DNA of 32,300 bases from Pelargonium nanum. Its lineage: Eukaryota > Streptophyta > Magnoliopsida > Geraniales > Geraniaceae. The DNA is taken from contig JAYMTF010000643.1 of NCBI GenBank assembly GCA_036897485.1, positions 1 through 32,300 on the forward strand, read 5' to 3'. The translations under genes were made by a program, and so were the position numbers. The notes under the pieces are model-generated. The model saw nothing but the letters and a program-made list of their open reading frames with translations. It was not told where the DNA came from and ran no database searches. Below, piece by piece: positions 12,701 to 21,721 of the stretch (position 1 is its first letter; every line of letters begins with the position of its first letter).

Positions 12701-15700
12701 CAATCTCTTCCATCAGAGTGGCCTCTAGATCCTATTGATGACATACACAAACTGAATGAGAACAATACAAAGACATTGGTTGTCCTGGATGATGATCCAA
12801 CTGGAACCCAAACTGTTCATGATATTGAAGTATTAACAGAATGGTGTGTCTCTACTTCCATTAAGTTATTAACAGAGTGCAATTTTTTAATTTTACATAT
12901 ATCAAAAAATGTTCTTTCATGACAAAATAAAGAACAAAAAAAAAGACTTCACGAAAAGAAAATTTTATGCATGCTACTGAACAATACTGTTTGTCTATGT
13001 TTTTATCTAATATTAGATTATTATAAATTTAGTTGCTCTTATAACCGATTAAACAAGTTATATCTATGTTAAATGTTGCATTTTCTTTGTTTAACAAAGT
13101 TAATTTTTGTCCTTTCTATAAATATCTCACTGGATCATATTTCCCTGAATACTGTTTTTCCTTAAATGACACTCACCAGACCCCACAATGATGGGAGCCT
13201 TTTTCTATAGACGCCATTTTTTCTGATTTTCTTATAAAACTTATTGATTGGACCTTTAACCAGTATGAGCTGCCAATTTTCAGGAGAGTTGAGTCCCTCG
13301 TTGAGCAGTTCAGCAAAAATCCTAAATGTTTTTTCATCTTAACTAATTCCAGGGCCTTGAGTTCGGAGAAGGTATGAAACTTTCTTTACAAATTGCATTA
13401 TCAAATCCATAAAGCTTGTTGGCTTCCAAATACTATATCAAATAAACTTAAACGATTCCGTATTCAAACAATTGGATTTTTCATTGGAGAATTAACATCT
13501 AACAGGCCAAAGCACTAATAGTGGAAATCTGCAAAAACCTTTTTCTTGCGGCTAAATCAGTGAAGGGTGTTGACTTCACTGTAGTTCTCAGAGGTGATTC
13601 AACTTTACGTGGTCATTTTCCAGAGGCAAGTACAGTGACTTTTGAATACTATAATAATGTGGCATTTTACTACTGGACTTGAATGTTGTATGACTTGGAT
13701 ATTGACACATGTTTTTCCTGGTTTATATAGGAAGCTGATGCGGCTGTTTCCGTTCTTGGTGAAATGGATGCGTGGATTATTTGCCCTTTCTTTCTTCAAG
13801 GAGGCCGTTATACTATTGATGATACACACTATGTTGCAGACTCGGATAGGTATCGGTTTTTCCTTTTCGAGAGTAGAATCATCGTTGGAGAGTAATGTGA
13901 AATTCTAACACTGCTTATGAATGATGTGTCTCCTCAGGCTTGTCCCTGCTGGGGAAACAGAATTTTCCAAAGATGCTGCATTTGGTTATAAATCTTCAAA
14001 CCTTCGTGAGGTCAGTAGCATTTTTCATCATTACTTGTTCAACTAAATTTCAGGTGTTATATACTTGAAAGATTTTTATACTAATTGAAAATTTGATATC
14101 TGAATTTCAGTGGGTAGAGGAGAAAACAGGAGGGCGCATTCCAGCCAGCAGCGTCGTATCTATTTCCATTAATCTTCTGAGGAAAGGTGGACCAGATGCT
14201 GTTTGTGAGAGCCTCTGCAGTTTGCAAAAGGTATGGAGGACTAGACAATTACTGAAACACTTGGGCTCATTTGATTCTCGCCTCTTGATACTTTCCTTTA
14301 TATGACTTGCCATTTGTCCTGTCCATGGAGGTATAAGTGAGAGCTGTGTGATATAACTTTAATTCAAATTAGTGTGTTGAAAAGCTAGACAACAATAACT
14401 TTTAACAAATAACCATCATACTTTCCCTGGTATGATATGCCATGGTACAATATTACATATTGATCAACACTATAACACCAATTAAAATCTGCAGATTTTG
14501 ATAAATATAGAATAATTTTGTATTATGACTGCAACCATGTGAAATGTATGGCTCCTTTTCTGCTGAGCAATAATTAGTTGATCATTTACTCTGGTTTCTC
14601 TTCATTGACTGCTACAGGGATCGACATGCATAGTGAATGCAGCTAGTGAAAGAGACATGGCTGTATTTGCAGCTGGAATGATCAAGGTAATGTGATTTCT
14701 AAAGCTTTTGATTACATAGCAACTCACTTTGGCATGTTTTGCTGCATCAAGAAAGTATTTTGATTGTTTGTGTCAATGACTGACAGGCTGAGTTGAAGGG
14801 AAAACGTTTCCTATGTCGAACAGCTGCTAGTTTTGTTTCTGCTTGCCTTGGGATTGTCGCTAAAGCTCCTATATTGCCAAAGGATCTAGGAATAAACAAA
14901 GAAAGAAATGGTGGTCTTATAGTTGTGGGGTCATATGTACCAAAAACAACGAAACAGGTTGATCTTGAGAATTGTTTGTGTCTGTATTTAGTTGGTTGGT
15001 TCTTTAGACATATTTTTGTATTGTTTTTTTCTTTCTTCTCTTCTCAAAGTGTCATTGGTGTAATCCATAAAAAATCTTGTTCCCCAGGTTGCAGAGCTTA
15101 AATTACAATGTGGACAAATCATAAGAACCATTGAGGTGATCCAAATGTTTCTGTAGTCAATGAAGTGTTAAATGGCTCCTTGGAAGTATTTCCAACCAGA
15201 TTCCATAATATGTAACACATTTATGTTTTTCATCTATTTTCCTATAGGTTTCTGTCGATAAACTTGCCATGAAATCAGTGGCAGATAGAGACGAGGAGAT
15301 TAGCAGAGCAGCTGAAATGGCAGATATTTTTCTTAGGGCTCGTAGGGACACACTAATAATGACCAGTCGGGAGCTCATCACTGGAAGAAGTAAGCATCTC
15401 CTTTTGTGTATGTAAGAGTATAAAAATTAAATTGGGCCTTTAACTATCGACTTAAGCTTTTAGTTGAGTTGGTCTTCTACAGTGTCATAGTATCTATACC
15501 TAGTAAGGTCATTCAATTGATGGAATCCACTCTAAGAAAAATCCCCTTAGCTTGCTCTGATATTTTAAGCTCTGAAGTATTTAACCAAAGAAAATATCAT
15601 TAACCAAGATCCTAACTACAATGAAACTCCTCACTACAAGAAGTAATAGATATTGTTTTGCCTTTGTGTTTGTACTTTTATCTACCTTCCTTATTGGAAG

Positions 15701-18700
15701 TTTTAATGAATACAAAAGTACTGTTTGCTGATCCAAAAAAAAGAAAAGAAAAAAGAAGATATTTCTTTGCATTAATGGTTTCTGTATCAAAGTATGATTT
15801 TGTTTTCTCATCCATCGCTCTACTTTCTATTTGGCAGCTCCTTCTGAGAGTTTGGAAATCAATTTCAAAGTCAGCTCTGCACTGGTGGAAATAGTTAGAA
15901 AAATTACTACAAGACCCCGTTACATACTTGCAAAGGTAAACAGTTGTCAATTGACCTGATATTATTTGTATACTCTCACTGTGATTTTAAGCACCTTATT
16001 CAATGCAAGAACCAGTACATATAAGGGCAAGAGAAAAAAACTTAGGAGCCAGGGATGTGTTTCTGGAAAGTTAGTTTAAGAAAGTTGAGCTTGTTGCTGT
16101 GTGCATGGATATTTGGTGAAAGAAATTGTCTACTTCTGTGTGTTGGAGCAACATTACCTATTAATAAATCCATAGCCTTAGGTCATTTTAAATTGAATTT
16201 ATTTTGAAATTAAATATCATTATGCCTATGCATTTACGGAAAAATCTCTTCAAGATAAATTATCCTTGGATACAATTTTCAACGTAGTCATTGATGCACC
16301 AGGAACCCTTTTTGTGATGGACAATGAAGAGTCCATTGATATACCACCAATTGAATCCATAGTCCTATCAAATTAGCAACATTTTGATGAGGCAATCAAT
16401 GACAACTAGCCAAGATTGCATAGAACTTATAGTAACTAGCATAATTAACCTCCAAGGTAACCATTAAAAATACCCGGGTCACCTGCTCCTCAAGCAACAA
16501 ACCATCCTACTGCCTTGGCTCAAGTAAAAAATCTTAAACTATTAAACCAACATATATTCATAGATGCTAGACCTCTAGACCCACTATTGTTTATTTCACT
16601 CACTTCAACAGAAGATATAAAATACAACCACAATTGTTTCATAATTCCAGCACTGAGTTATTGATTAATGTGAACATTTGGTTATGCTATTTATTGAAGC
16701 ATGCATTAATCGTTCTAGAATATTATTGTAGGGTGGAATAACCTCATCAGACCTTGCTACAAAAGCTCTAGAAGCAAGACGTGCCAAAATAGTAGGGCAG
16801 GCCTTGGCTGGTGTACCCTTATGGCAGCTGGGTCCAGAAAGTAGACATCCAGGAGTTCCATACATTGTTTTCCCTGGTAATTAGTTTGTGTCCGTACATT
16901 TGTTCTTTTTAACATTTCCCACTAGTCTATGTTTGGACTGTAACTCTTTTCCTTTCCTTTCTAGGCAATGTTGGTGACAGTACAGCCCTAGCAGGTGTAG
17001 TGAAATCCTGGGCTCGTCCAGTTAGACTTTCATCTACAAAAGAGCTCCTCATTGTAAGGGCTGTTAAGCTTAGAAGTTCTCCAACGATAGCTTTGTACAA
17101 ATGCTAACAATTATGTACTGCCTACAGAATGCAGAAAAGGGTGGATATGCAGTTGGAGCATTCAATGTCTATAACTTGGAAGGAGTTGAGGCTGTTGTTG
17201 CTGCGGCAGAGGAAGAACAAAGTCCTGCCATATTACAGGTATGGAGCAGTCAGTTCAGAAATCACCAAATATATTACATGGCTATTACTTGTTATAAACA
17301 TCATGTGTGTGGATGTGGATATATGAATATATCTATGTAGCATTGTTCTGCCATGTTGGAGAGTGGAAAATTAATTTAAGAGTCTGGATATGTTTGTTAT
17401 GATCCAATTATTTTAATTGATATGGTTGTAAGAAAGGTAACTCCCCAGGTTGGCTAGAAACCATTATGCTGAAATGAAATGTGTAATACATTGCTCCATT
17501 ACCATCTCTCGTGTAACTAAGCCAATCCTGTGAATTCTCTGAGATCCTAACAATTTTTCTTTTCTATGGATGTTTGAATTTCTCTTTGTGGTCTTCCAGA
17601 TCCATCCTGGTGCCTTGAAGCATGGAGGAATTCCCTTGATTGCATGTTGTATCTCTGCGGCAGAACAAGCGAGTGTAAGTAGCAGACGTTAACCTCAAAC
17701 ATATAAATATGCATGAGGGCTGTGAATTTAGAAGTGAAGTACGTAGAACAAACATATAAATATGCATGAGGGCTGTGACTTTATGCATATGCATATTGTT
17801 TTTACCATAAGTAATGCACTGGATACACACATAATTGAACAAAGTGTTATACACTAAACCTACTAAAAAAGAATGGATTTGTGTTACATTGAGCAAACTG
17901 TGCTCTTCAGAAAGGAGGAAGAAAATAAAGAAGTTAAAATGACAGTTTGATCTTGCATTTCTAGGGCTGAAGGCAGGGTTTAAAAAAGCGATGAAATTTA
18001 GGGTCAAGGTTTATGCAGGTTTCCTTAGAATGCCACTTATATCAACAATATAAACAGTTTAAAAAAAAAACTATATACCTTCCTAAAGTTGTAATTGTGG
18101 AGTGTGTTCGTACAAATATGCGCCAACATAAAAACAATTGTAAGATTACAATCAATACCTTGTTATTTGTTCTCTCTTGTTCTACCTGGAAACGCTTATG
18201 TACACTTGATGGCACCAAGACAAATGATACCTATATGAGATCGACTGTCCCAACTTATTTCATATGGTGTATCTACTATACAAAATTTGTTGGACGTCAT
18301 TATTATTTAACAATTTCAACTGGAAACAAATTTTGTTAATATAGTATGCCTATGACAGTAGGAGATAGAGATACAGAGGTAATGTATATTGTGTTTTTTT
18401 TCCTCAGGTTCCAATAACTGTTCACTTTGATCATGGGACATCAAAACAAGAGCTGGTGGAGGCTCTTGACTTGGTGAGTTGTCTTCTTGTCATGTATCTA
18501 AGGCATAAAATCTTGGGTACACTGTACTTGGCTGATGGTTATATATCAACATGTTATCAGTATTCTATTTTTCTTTTCTTAAAAATTGCAATCTGAACTC
18601 CAACCATTCCAGGGATTTGACTCGGTCATGGTAGATGGTTCACATCTTTCTTTCAAGGACAATATTTCATACACAAAGTGCATAACATCATTGGCTCACT

Positions 18701-19631
18701 CAAAAAATATGATGGTGGAAGCTGAATTAGGGAGATTATCAGGAACGGAAGATGACTTGACTGTTGAAGAGTATGAGGCAAAGCTGACCGATGTTAATCA
18801 GGTTACTTTCCTTTTTATGCTGCTTAAAATATATAACATTCCTTATCATGCTCGTAGGATCTGAACCATCGTGTTAGGATTTGTACTTGAGCTTCCATAC
18901 ATTTAAGGTCAATCATATTAGTCATGTTTGACTTTTACCCTTACATGAACGGTGAACCTTAATTTTTCTCTCTCCAGTTGATGTGGAACAAATATTAACG
19001 TTCCCACACTCCACCTTAAGCGGACAGTTGATTCCCAGCTTATCTTTCAGAGGAAGCCGTTGTGCTTTGGACTGCTGAGCTCTAGCTAGTCCCTCAAACC
19101 AACTTAAACTCAACTTTGCCGCTGATTCCTAGCTATTCATGAACTGCTGATTCGCAGCTAGTCTTTCAAACATAGCTAACCTCTTTCTCAAGTCCCAACA
19201 AATGAAATGAGCTCTGATACAAATATCATGTTAGAATTTATGTTTTTGGACTCACTAGGCCGGGTTTCACATAACTTTTCTGTTACCCTTATATGATGCT
19301 TGGTTTTTCTTTTTCCCATCAAAGTCCCAAACCATCACAATTGTTTTCATGTATTTCAGGCTCAACAATTCATTGATGAGACGGGCATTGATGCTTTGGC
19401 AGTATGTATAGGAAACGTGCATGGAAATTATCCTGCAAGTGGCCCAAATCTCAGACTTGATTTGCTTAAGGTATTTATGTTACTTTATGGGGTTTTCATT
19501 TTTTGTTAATGTGAAACATGTAAATGTTTAAGATAAGTCGCGTTGTTAAAGTACAAGTGACTTCACATAAACGACCCTCAGCAAAACCACAATATTGGTG
19601 GGAGCCTCGTGTACTATGGGACACCAATATA

Positions 19632-19662
<31 letters not shown>

Positions 19663-19847
19663 GGAGAGAGGGAGAGAGCAGGGAGTCTTAACCAGCTTAA
19701 TAGTGGTTGAGACTCGGCCAAGGTATAAAGGACAAGGCGCTCCACACCCACAAATTCATTGGGTCCAATGAGTATTAACTAATGATGTGTCATTTTTCAT
19801 TGGTTTGGTTGAGTCTCAAACATTAATAGGTTGACTGAGATACTTCT

Positions 19848-19878
<31 letters not shown>

Positions 19879-20374
19879 TCATCTTTTTAGCTAGGTTGCA
19901 TCTTTCAGGGTTTATTAGTAGTGTAGAAGGTACATTGGTTTTAGTGAGTTAGTGAGAGAGTTTTCTTAGCAGCTCATACATACATATTAACAATGTTGTT
20001 CTGTGTAAAGGATTTGCATGCCTTGAGTTCAAAGAATGGTGTTCTTATAGTGCTTCATGGTGCTTCTGGTTTGTCAACACAACTTGTCAAGGTACTTGCT
20101 TTATATAGAAGATCCTCATACTTATATAGATATATACTACATATATATAAAGATATAAATGTGAATGTGAATGTGAATGTGGGCGATTGAACAGGAATGC
20201 ATAGCGCTTGGTGTGAGCAAGTTTAATGTGAACACTGAGGTGCGGAAAGCGTTTGTGGAGTCACTAAGTACCCCCAAGAAAGACTTAGTCCATGTTATGG
20301 AATCCGCTAAACTCGCCATGAAATCTGTTGTTGCGGAGAAGATGCGTTTGTTTGGATCAGCTGGAAAAGCATGA
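796..20374 (+). CDS. Four-module fusion enzyme: HIBADH-like x2, DUF1537 acid-sugar kinase, class II aldolase (AT1G18270 type)
   Basis: Forty-two coding exons join into 4134 nt with continuous phase, giving 1377 residues, close to the Arabidopsis homologue as I recall it (about 1373). Order: dehydrogenase-like module 1 (residues 1-289), dehydrogenase module 2 (290-609), DUF1537 kinase (610-1107), class II fructose-bisphosphate-type aldolase (1108-1377). The start at 796 places the first Rossmann strand at residue 7, leaving no room for a transit peptide, so a cytosolic protein is expected. In bacteria the corresponding activities are separate operon genes for threonate/erythronate catabolism (dehydrogenase, 3-oxo-tetronate 4-kinase, aldolase or decarboxylase). 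The substrate of the plant fusion is unknown to me. Exon coordinates are given in the four module entries. Odd points: exon-for-exon internal duplication, two GC-AG introns, one apparent GT-TG intron. Most introns are ordinary; several carry small transposons. Confidence 0.95.
1461..1870 (+). repeat. Tandem dimer of a roughly 185-bp GGGTCGGGTT-rich repeat in intron 1
   Basis: Unit 1 (about 1461-1645) and unit 2 (about 1646-1830) run in parallel: GGATTGAAAG...TCTAAC, a GAAAGAG-TG block, TTTACACTGGTTG-AGATTTCGGG, GGGTTTTACA-T-AAAAT-TGTG, ACCCGTAGATTATTCAT-like, CAAACCCG-CCC and CAAACCGCA-GAAATG occur in the same order in both. The block closes with AATTGTCAACTCTAG near 1870, resembling in reverse the start of the upstream repeat at 289. 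It looks like a decayed non-autonomous DNA element with an internal duplication. The rest of intron 1 (898-2208) shows no other clear feature except a possible SINE fragment near 1946. Confidence 0.55.
1946..1990 (+). repeat. Possible SINE-like fragment, copy A (intron 1)
   Basis: The word CCAATAATGGCGGGAGCCTCGT-type recurs in three introns of this gene (here, near 13172 and near 19578) as CCaCAATR-TGGGAGCCT followed by a short tail. The shared core resembles the 3' half of plant tRNA-derived SINEs, but no A/B box pair or complete element is visible, so the class is uncertain. Confidence 0.35.
3683..4746 (+). other. GC-AG intron 4 of the fusion-enzyme gene
   Basis: Exon 4 must end at 3682: the donor reads ACAG|GCAATT and the acceptor at 4746 is TTGCAG|AGG. 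Joining here preserves the frame (LT-E-DGA) and gives an 81-nt exon, the same as its duplicate, exon 15. The only nearby GT (3674) would delete three residues and break the exon-length match. GC donors are a known minor class read by the U2 spliceosome. Confidence 0.8.
6270..6450 (+). mobile_element. Possible LTR-element fragment in intron 8
   Basis: A purine-rich segment (CACGTGAGGGGAGCG) is followed by TTGAAGTCCCGTATTGGTTGG, a combination that resembles a polypurine tract joined to the TGTTGAAGTCCCACATTGG-type start of several plant LTRs. No second LTR, primer-binding site or target duplication was found. The remainder of intron 8 (5684-6820), apart from the MITE at 6489, shows nothing recognisable. 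Confidence 0.3.
6481..6633. mobile_element. hAT-type MITE with 8-bp target-site duplication (intron 8)
   Basis: The element occupies 6489-6625 (137 bp). Its ends are inverted: TAGACCTGGCAA on the left and, read from the other side, TAAACCTGGCAA on the right (11 of 12 positions agree). It is flanked on both sides by the exact octamer GTTGGAGG (6481-6488 and 6626-6633), the 8-bp duplication expected of hAT transposases. It has no coding capacity. The perfect duplication suggests fairly recent insertion relative to the other relics in this gene. Confidence 0.85.
7930..8095 (+). repeat. Imperfect direct repeat in intron 12
   Basis: AAAACCTTTTCCT-GACATCTTT occurs near 7932 and again near 8069, each followed by an AGAGA-containing stretch. 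The copies are about 137 bp apart and suggest an old local duplication. The rest of intron 12 (7635-8495) is plain AT-rich sequence. Confidence 0.4.
9308..9900 (+). other. Apparent GT-TG intron 15 of the fusion-enzyme gene
   Basis: The donor is CAAA|GTATGT. At the 3' end the reading frame and homology (NEGQGLRLVDAPVSGG) place the exon start at 9901, after ...GCTTTTG, so the intron ends in TG. The first AG lies 6 nt downstream (exon from 9907); using it removes two residues (NEG becomes S) but stays in frame. The duplicate exon 5 is 77 nt, which equals the TG version (77) and not the AG version (71). Both forms could be produced. Confidence 0.6.
11446..11498 (+). mobile_element. Minimal poly(A) retro-insertion flanked by an 18-bp duplication (intron 21)
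   Basis: AAAAACCTAGACTAAGTC (11446-11463) and AAAAACCTAGATTAAGTC (11481-11498) differ at one base and enclose TCTGTC followed by a run of A. This is the layout of an extremely 5'-truncated LINE- or SINE-mobilised insertion: short body, poly(A) tail, long target-site duplication. The rest of intron 21 (11196-11912) has a short GA tract near 11270 and nothing else recognised. Confidence 0.55.
13172..13212 (+). repeat. Possible SINE-like fragment, copy B (intron 23)
   Basis: CCAGACCCCACAATGATGGGAG followed by CCTTTTTCTATAGACGCC shares its core with the fragments near 1946 and 19578. Only the core is shared; ends are undefined. Confidence 0.35.
13626..13730 (+). other. GC-AG intron 25 of the fusion-enzyme gene
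   Basis: Exon 25 ends CCAGAG|GCAAGT, which is the strong consensus for GC donors, and the acceptor is TATATAG|GAAGC at 13730. The join gives RGDSTLRGHFPE-EADAAV, matching the kinase family without insertion or frameshift. No GT donor in frame exists nearby. The intron is only 105 nt. Confidence 0.85.
14231..16731 (+). other. Featureless introns of the kinase part
   Basis: The longer introns here (14231-14617, 15390-15837, 15936-16731) contain only AT-rich sequence with standard GT-AG ends. I see no transposon ends, RNA gene or conserved block in them. The same holds for introns 2 (2285-3432), 22 (11960-12631) and 36 (17239-17599). Confidence 0.5.
17696..17778 (+). repeat. Exact 30-bp direct repeat, 53-bp period (intron 37)
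   Basis: The 30-mer beginning CAAACATATAAATATGCATG and ending AGGGCTGTGA occurs at 17696-17725 and again at 17749-17778 without a mismatch. The exactness points to a recent local duplication. The remainder of intron 37 (17675-18407) is AT-rich with no gene; a long open frame on the minus strand there is not supported by any domain or splice logic. Confidence 0.85.
18872..19332 (-). mobile_element. TRIM-like mini LTR retrotransposon in intron 39, antisense to the gene
   Basis: Two related terminal segments begin TGTTAGRATTTRT at 18872 and 19229 and share an ACCCTTAYATGA block and a T-rich tail. The left one ends near 19000 with ATATTAACG. Read on the minus strand, GTATCAGAGC (19211-19220) is a good match to the tRNA-Met primer-binding site and lies just inside the right repeat. 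A purine-rich GGTGGAGTGTGGGAA tract lies just inside the left repeat (about 19001-19015). Flanking pentamers CATCG (18867-18871) and CATCA (19333-19337) fit an imperfect target duplication. The total of about 460 bp, with an interior of about 230 bp and no open frame, fits a terminal-repeat retrotransposon in miniature. It ends less than 30 nt before exon 40. Confidence 0.6.
19578..19622 (+). repeat. Possible SINE-like fragment, copy C (intron 40)
   Basis: AACCACAATATTGGTGGGAG followed by CCTCGTGTACTATGGG contains the same CCACAAT..TGGGAGCCTCGTG core as the fragments near 1946 and 13172. The match to copy A (GGGAGCCTCGTG, 12 nt exact) is the best of the three pairs. Confidence 0.35.
19631..19880. 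mobile_element. Fold-back (long inverted repeat) MITE with GT/TA and CA tracts, intron 40
   Basis: The left arm (about 19633-19715) consists of a TG/TA microsatellite, a GGAGAGAG tract and CTTAACCAGCTTAATAGTGGTTGAGACTC-type sequence. The right arm (about 19810-19878) is GAGTCTCAAACATTAATAGG..., TTCTCTCT and a CA microsatellite, which is largely the reverse complement of the left arm. About 95 bp separate the arms. The structure is that of a fold-back MITE. The RNA could form a long stem within the intron. Confidence 0.6.
20158..20183 (+). repeat. Short GTGAAT hexamer run at the acceptor of exon 42
   Basis: Three copies of GTGAAT and a partial fourth lie 12 to 36 nt before the AACAG acceptor at 20194, where a pyrimidine tract would normally be. 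The acceptor is nevertheless required, because it opens exon 42 with conserved ECIALGVSKFNVNTEVR. Confidence 0.8.
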
Positions 20375-20415
20375 TTTTCTCAATCAATTTTTTATGCATA
20401 TATGATGCTAGCTCC

Positions 20416-20421
20416 AATAAA
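20416..20421 (+). terminator. Polyadenylation signal AATAAA of the fusion-enzyme gene
   Basis: A canonical AATAAA lies 42 nt after the stop codon. The cleavage site itself cannot be placed; AT-rich sequence follows. Confidence 0.5.
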
Positions 20422-21721
20422 AGTAGTTAAAAAATGAGATCAAATATTTATTCAAATTGAGTAAGGGTCTTTTTTGTGTATCTTTAGTCATAAACATTAG
20501 CATGGATAATGTGATTCTTGTGATTGTGAGCCTATTTCTAGGAAGCGGATTGATTGGTAAATGTGAGTTCTGTAGTTGATGTGGCCTTACCGTTCGGTCC
20601 TTTTGTCGATAGGGGTTATTTTGGTAATTTACTACTATCATCTCACTTTTTAATCCAATGTTATATATATATATTGATTATGAATATCTATTGTATCATT
20701 CAAGAATGCAGCTATGAAAGTTGAACAAATTGACTCTTGGGACTTGGTCAAATAATTAGTTGAACAAATCTCTGCATCGGTCAACCACTTTCAGCAACCG
20801 AAATTTTCAACTTAGTTAAAAAGAGTAGAATATAAATGAAGAGGGAGCTCTTTAGACAATTTTTAAAATATTTAGATATTGTGCTCTGCGCTTGATGACC
20901 AATTAAATAAAATTTTATGTTGAAGTTAACAGATATATTGCGTTATGAGAATGTCAGGGTAGAGGTGGCATTCTGTCAGATCATATCAGCTCAGATATCA
21001 TTCGAATTTTATATTGAAACATGAGATCTGATATGATAATTTTTCATATTGAATTTTTCTGGAGCGGATTTGTCTTATCCTGTCGATTTTTCGCAAGAAA
21101 AATCTTACCCGATCCAACCCGAAATTGATCATATTAGATTGGATCAGAATTTTCTCGGATTGGATTTCAGATGCCCGCTAATTCGGATCCAAATTGCCGA
21201 ATCTAGATTATTTGCAGTTTTTCCTTTTCATTAAATGTAACGCAACGCAAACCAATAGTCAAACAAAACTGGTACAAACACATGTAACAAACTTGCAATC
21301 ACCGTTTTTCACATTAATAAATTAAAAACATATTGCAATTTTTGTCTCAAAATGTTGAATCGAACTCATTGTTCCTTACACATTGCATCATGAACAAACC
21401 TTAAGCCCATTGTTGGTGTGGCAATTTCGGATTTCAGATCAGATTCGAATCGATAAAATAATAATCCAAGTCTTGATGCAATGTGTTACATTTAGATCCA
21501 ATCTGCATTTTTATAGGGAAAACTTGACCCGCCCGAAAAGTAGTCAGATTGGAATTTGGGGTTCAAACCAAATTGCAAGCTCTGAAACAAACCACACTCC
21601 ATGCATTAATTAGCAATGAATTCACACTCAAAAAGAGGGGGAACATCTACATTCAAAAGGTTGTCACTAATGTTAAGTTGTTCTCTCATCTTCATCAATT
21701 GTTGACTTTCTACAAATAATC
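20422..21721. other. Convergent intergenic spacer with a degraded repeat
   Basis: No gene is supported. The two neighbouring genes converge here, so the spacer holds both 3' UTRs. From about 20962 to 21582 the sequence changes to GATCAGATC/ACCCGACCCGA-type words. It starts with AGAGGTGGCATTCTG and ends with CAAATTGCAAGCTCT, whose reverse complement (AGAGCTTGCAATTTG) agrees at about 11 of 15 positions, suggesting a decayed hAT-like element of roughly 620 bp. No 8-bp target duplication survives. Confidence 0.45.

Larger units (their letters stand above)
12632..17053 (+). other. DUF1537 four-carbon acid-sugar kinase module (exons 23-35)
   Basis: Exons: 12632-12843, 13284-13371, 13506-13625, 13731-13849, 13938-14010, 14111-14230, 14618-14686, 14787-14957, 15088-15135, 15248-15389, 15838-15935, 16732-16876, 16965-17053. 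Residues 610-1107. The N-terminal sugar-binding half shows LDDDPTGTQT (Asp662 onward) and RGDSTLRGHF (738-747). The C-terminal nucleotide-binding half shows a GGLIVVGSY strand (918-926), the glycine-rich GGITSSD loop (1030-1036) and a GPESRHPG ... FPGNVG segment (from 1063). These are hallmarks of the OtnK/DUF1537 kinases, which phosphorylate 3-oxo-tetronate, threonate or erythronate with ATP. All signature residues appear present, so activity is expected; the actual acid sugar is not known from sequence. Exon 25 ends at a GC donor. Confidence 0.92.
17128..20374 (+). other. Class II (zinc) aldolase module (exons 36-42)
   Basis: Exons: 17128-17238, 17600-17674, 18408-18473, 18613-18801, 19360-19470, 20011-20091, 20195-20374, with stop TGA at 20372-20374. 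Residues 1108-1377, close to the usual length of bacterial class II aldolases of the GatY/KbaY/FbaA group (about 285). The metal-site histidines expected for this family are visible: H1178 in HFDHG (with the catalytic Asp1177), H1275 in GNVHG and H1307 in LHGASG. MVDGSH, VEAELG and FNVNTEVR are also conserved. It should cleave or form a ketose bisphosphate-type substrate to give DHAP, but which one is not evident. Class II aldolases are typical of bacteria and fungi; its presence here as the end of a plant fusion suggests an old acquisition. The protein ends shortly after the last helix, with no extension. Confidence 0.93.

Noticed and set aside
17564..18007. 147-residue minus-strand open frame
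   Set aside because: It spans exon 37 and an intron of the plus-strand gene and includes the 30-bp repeat twice; no family resemblance.
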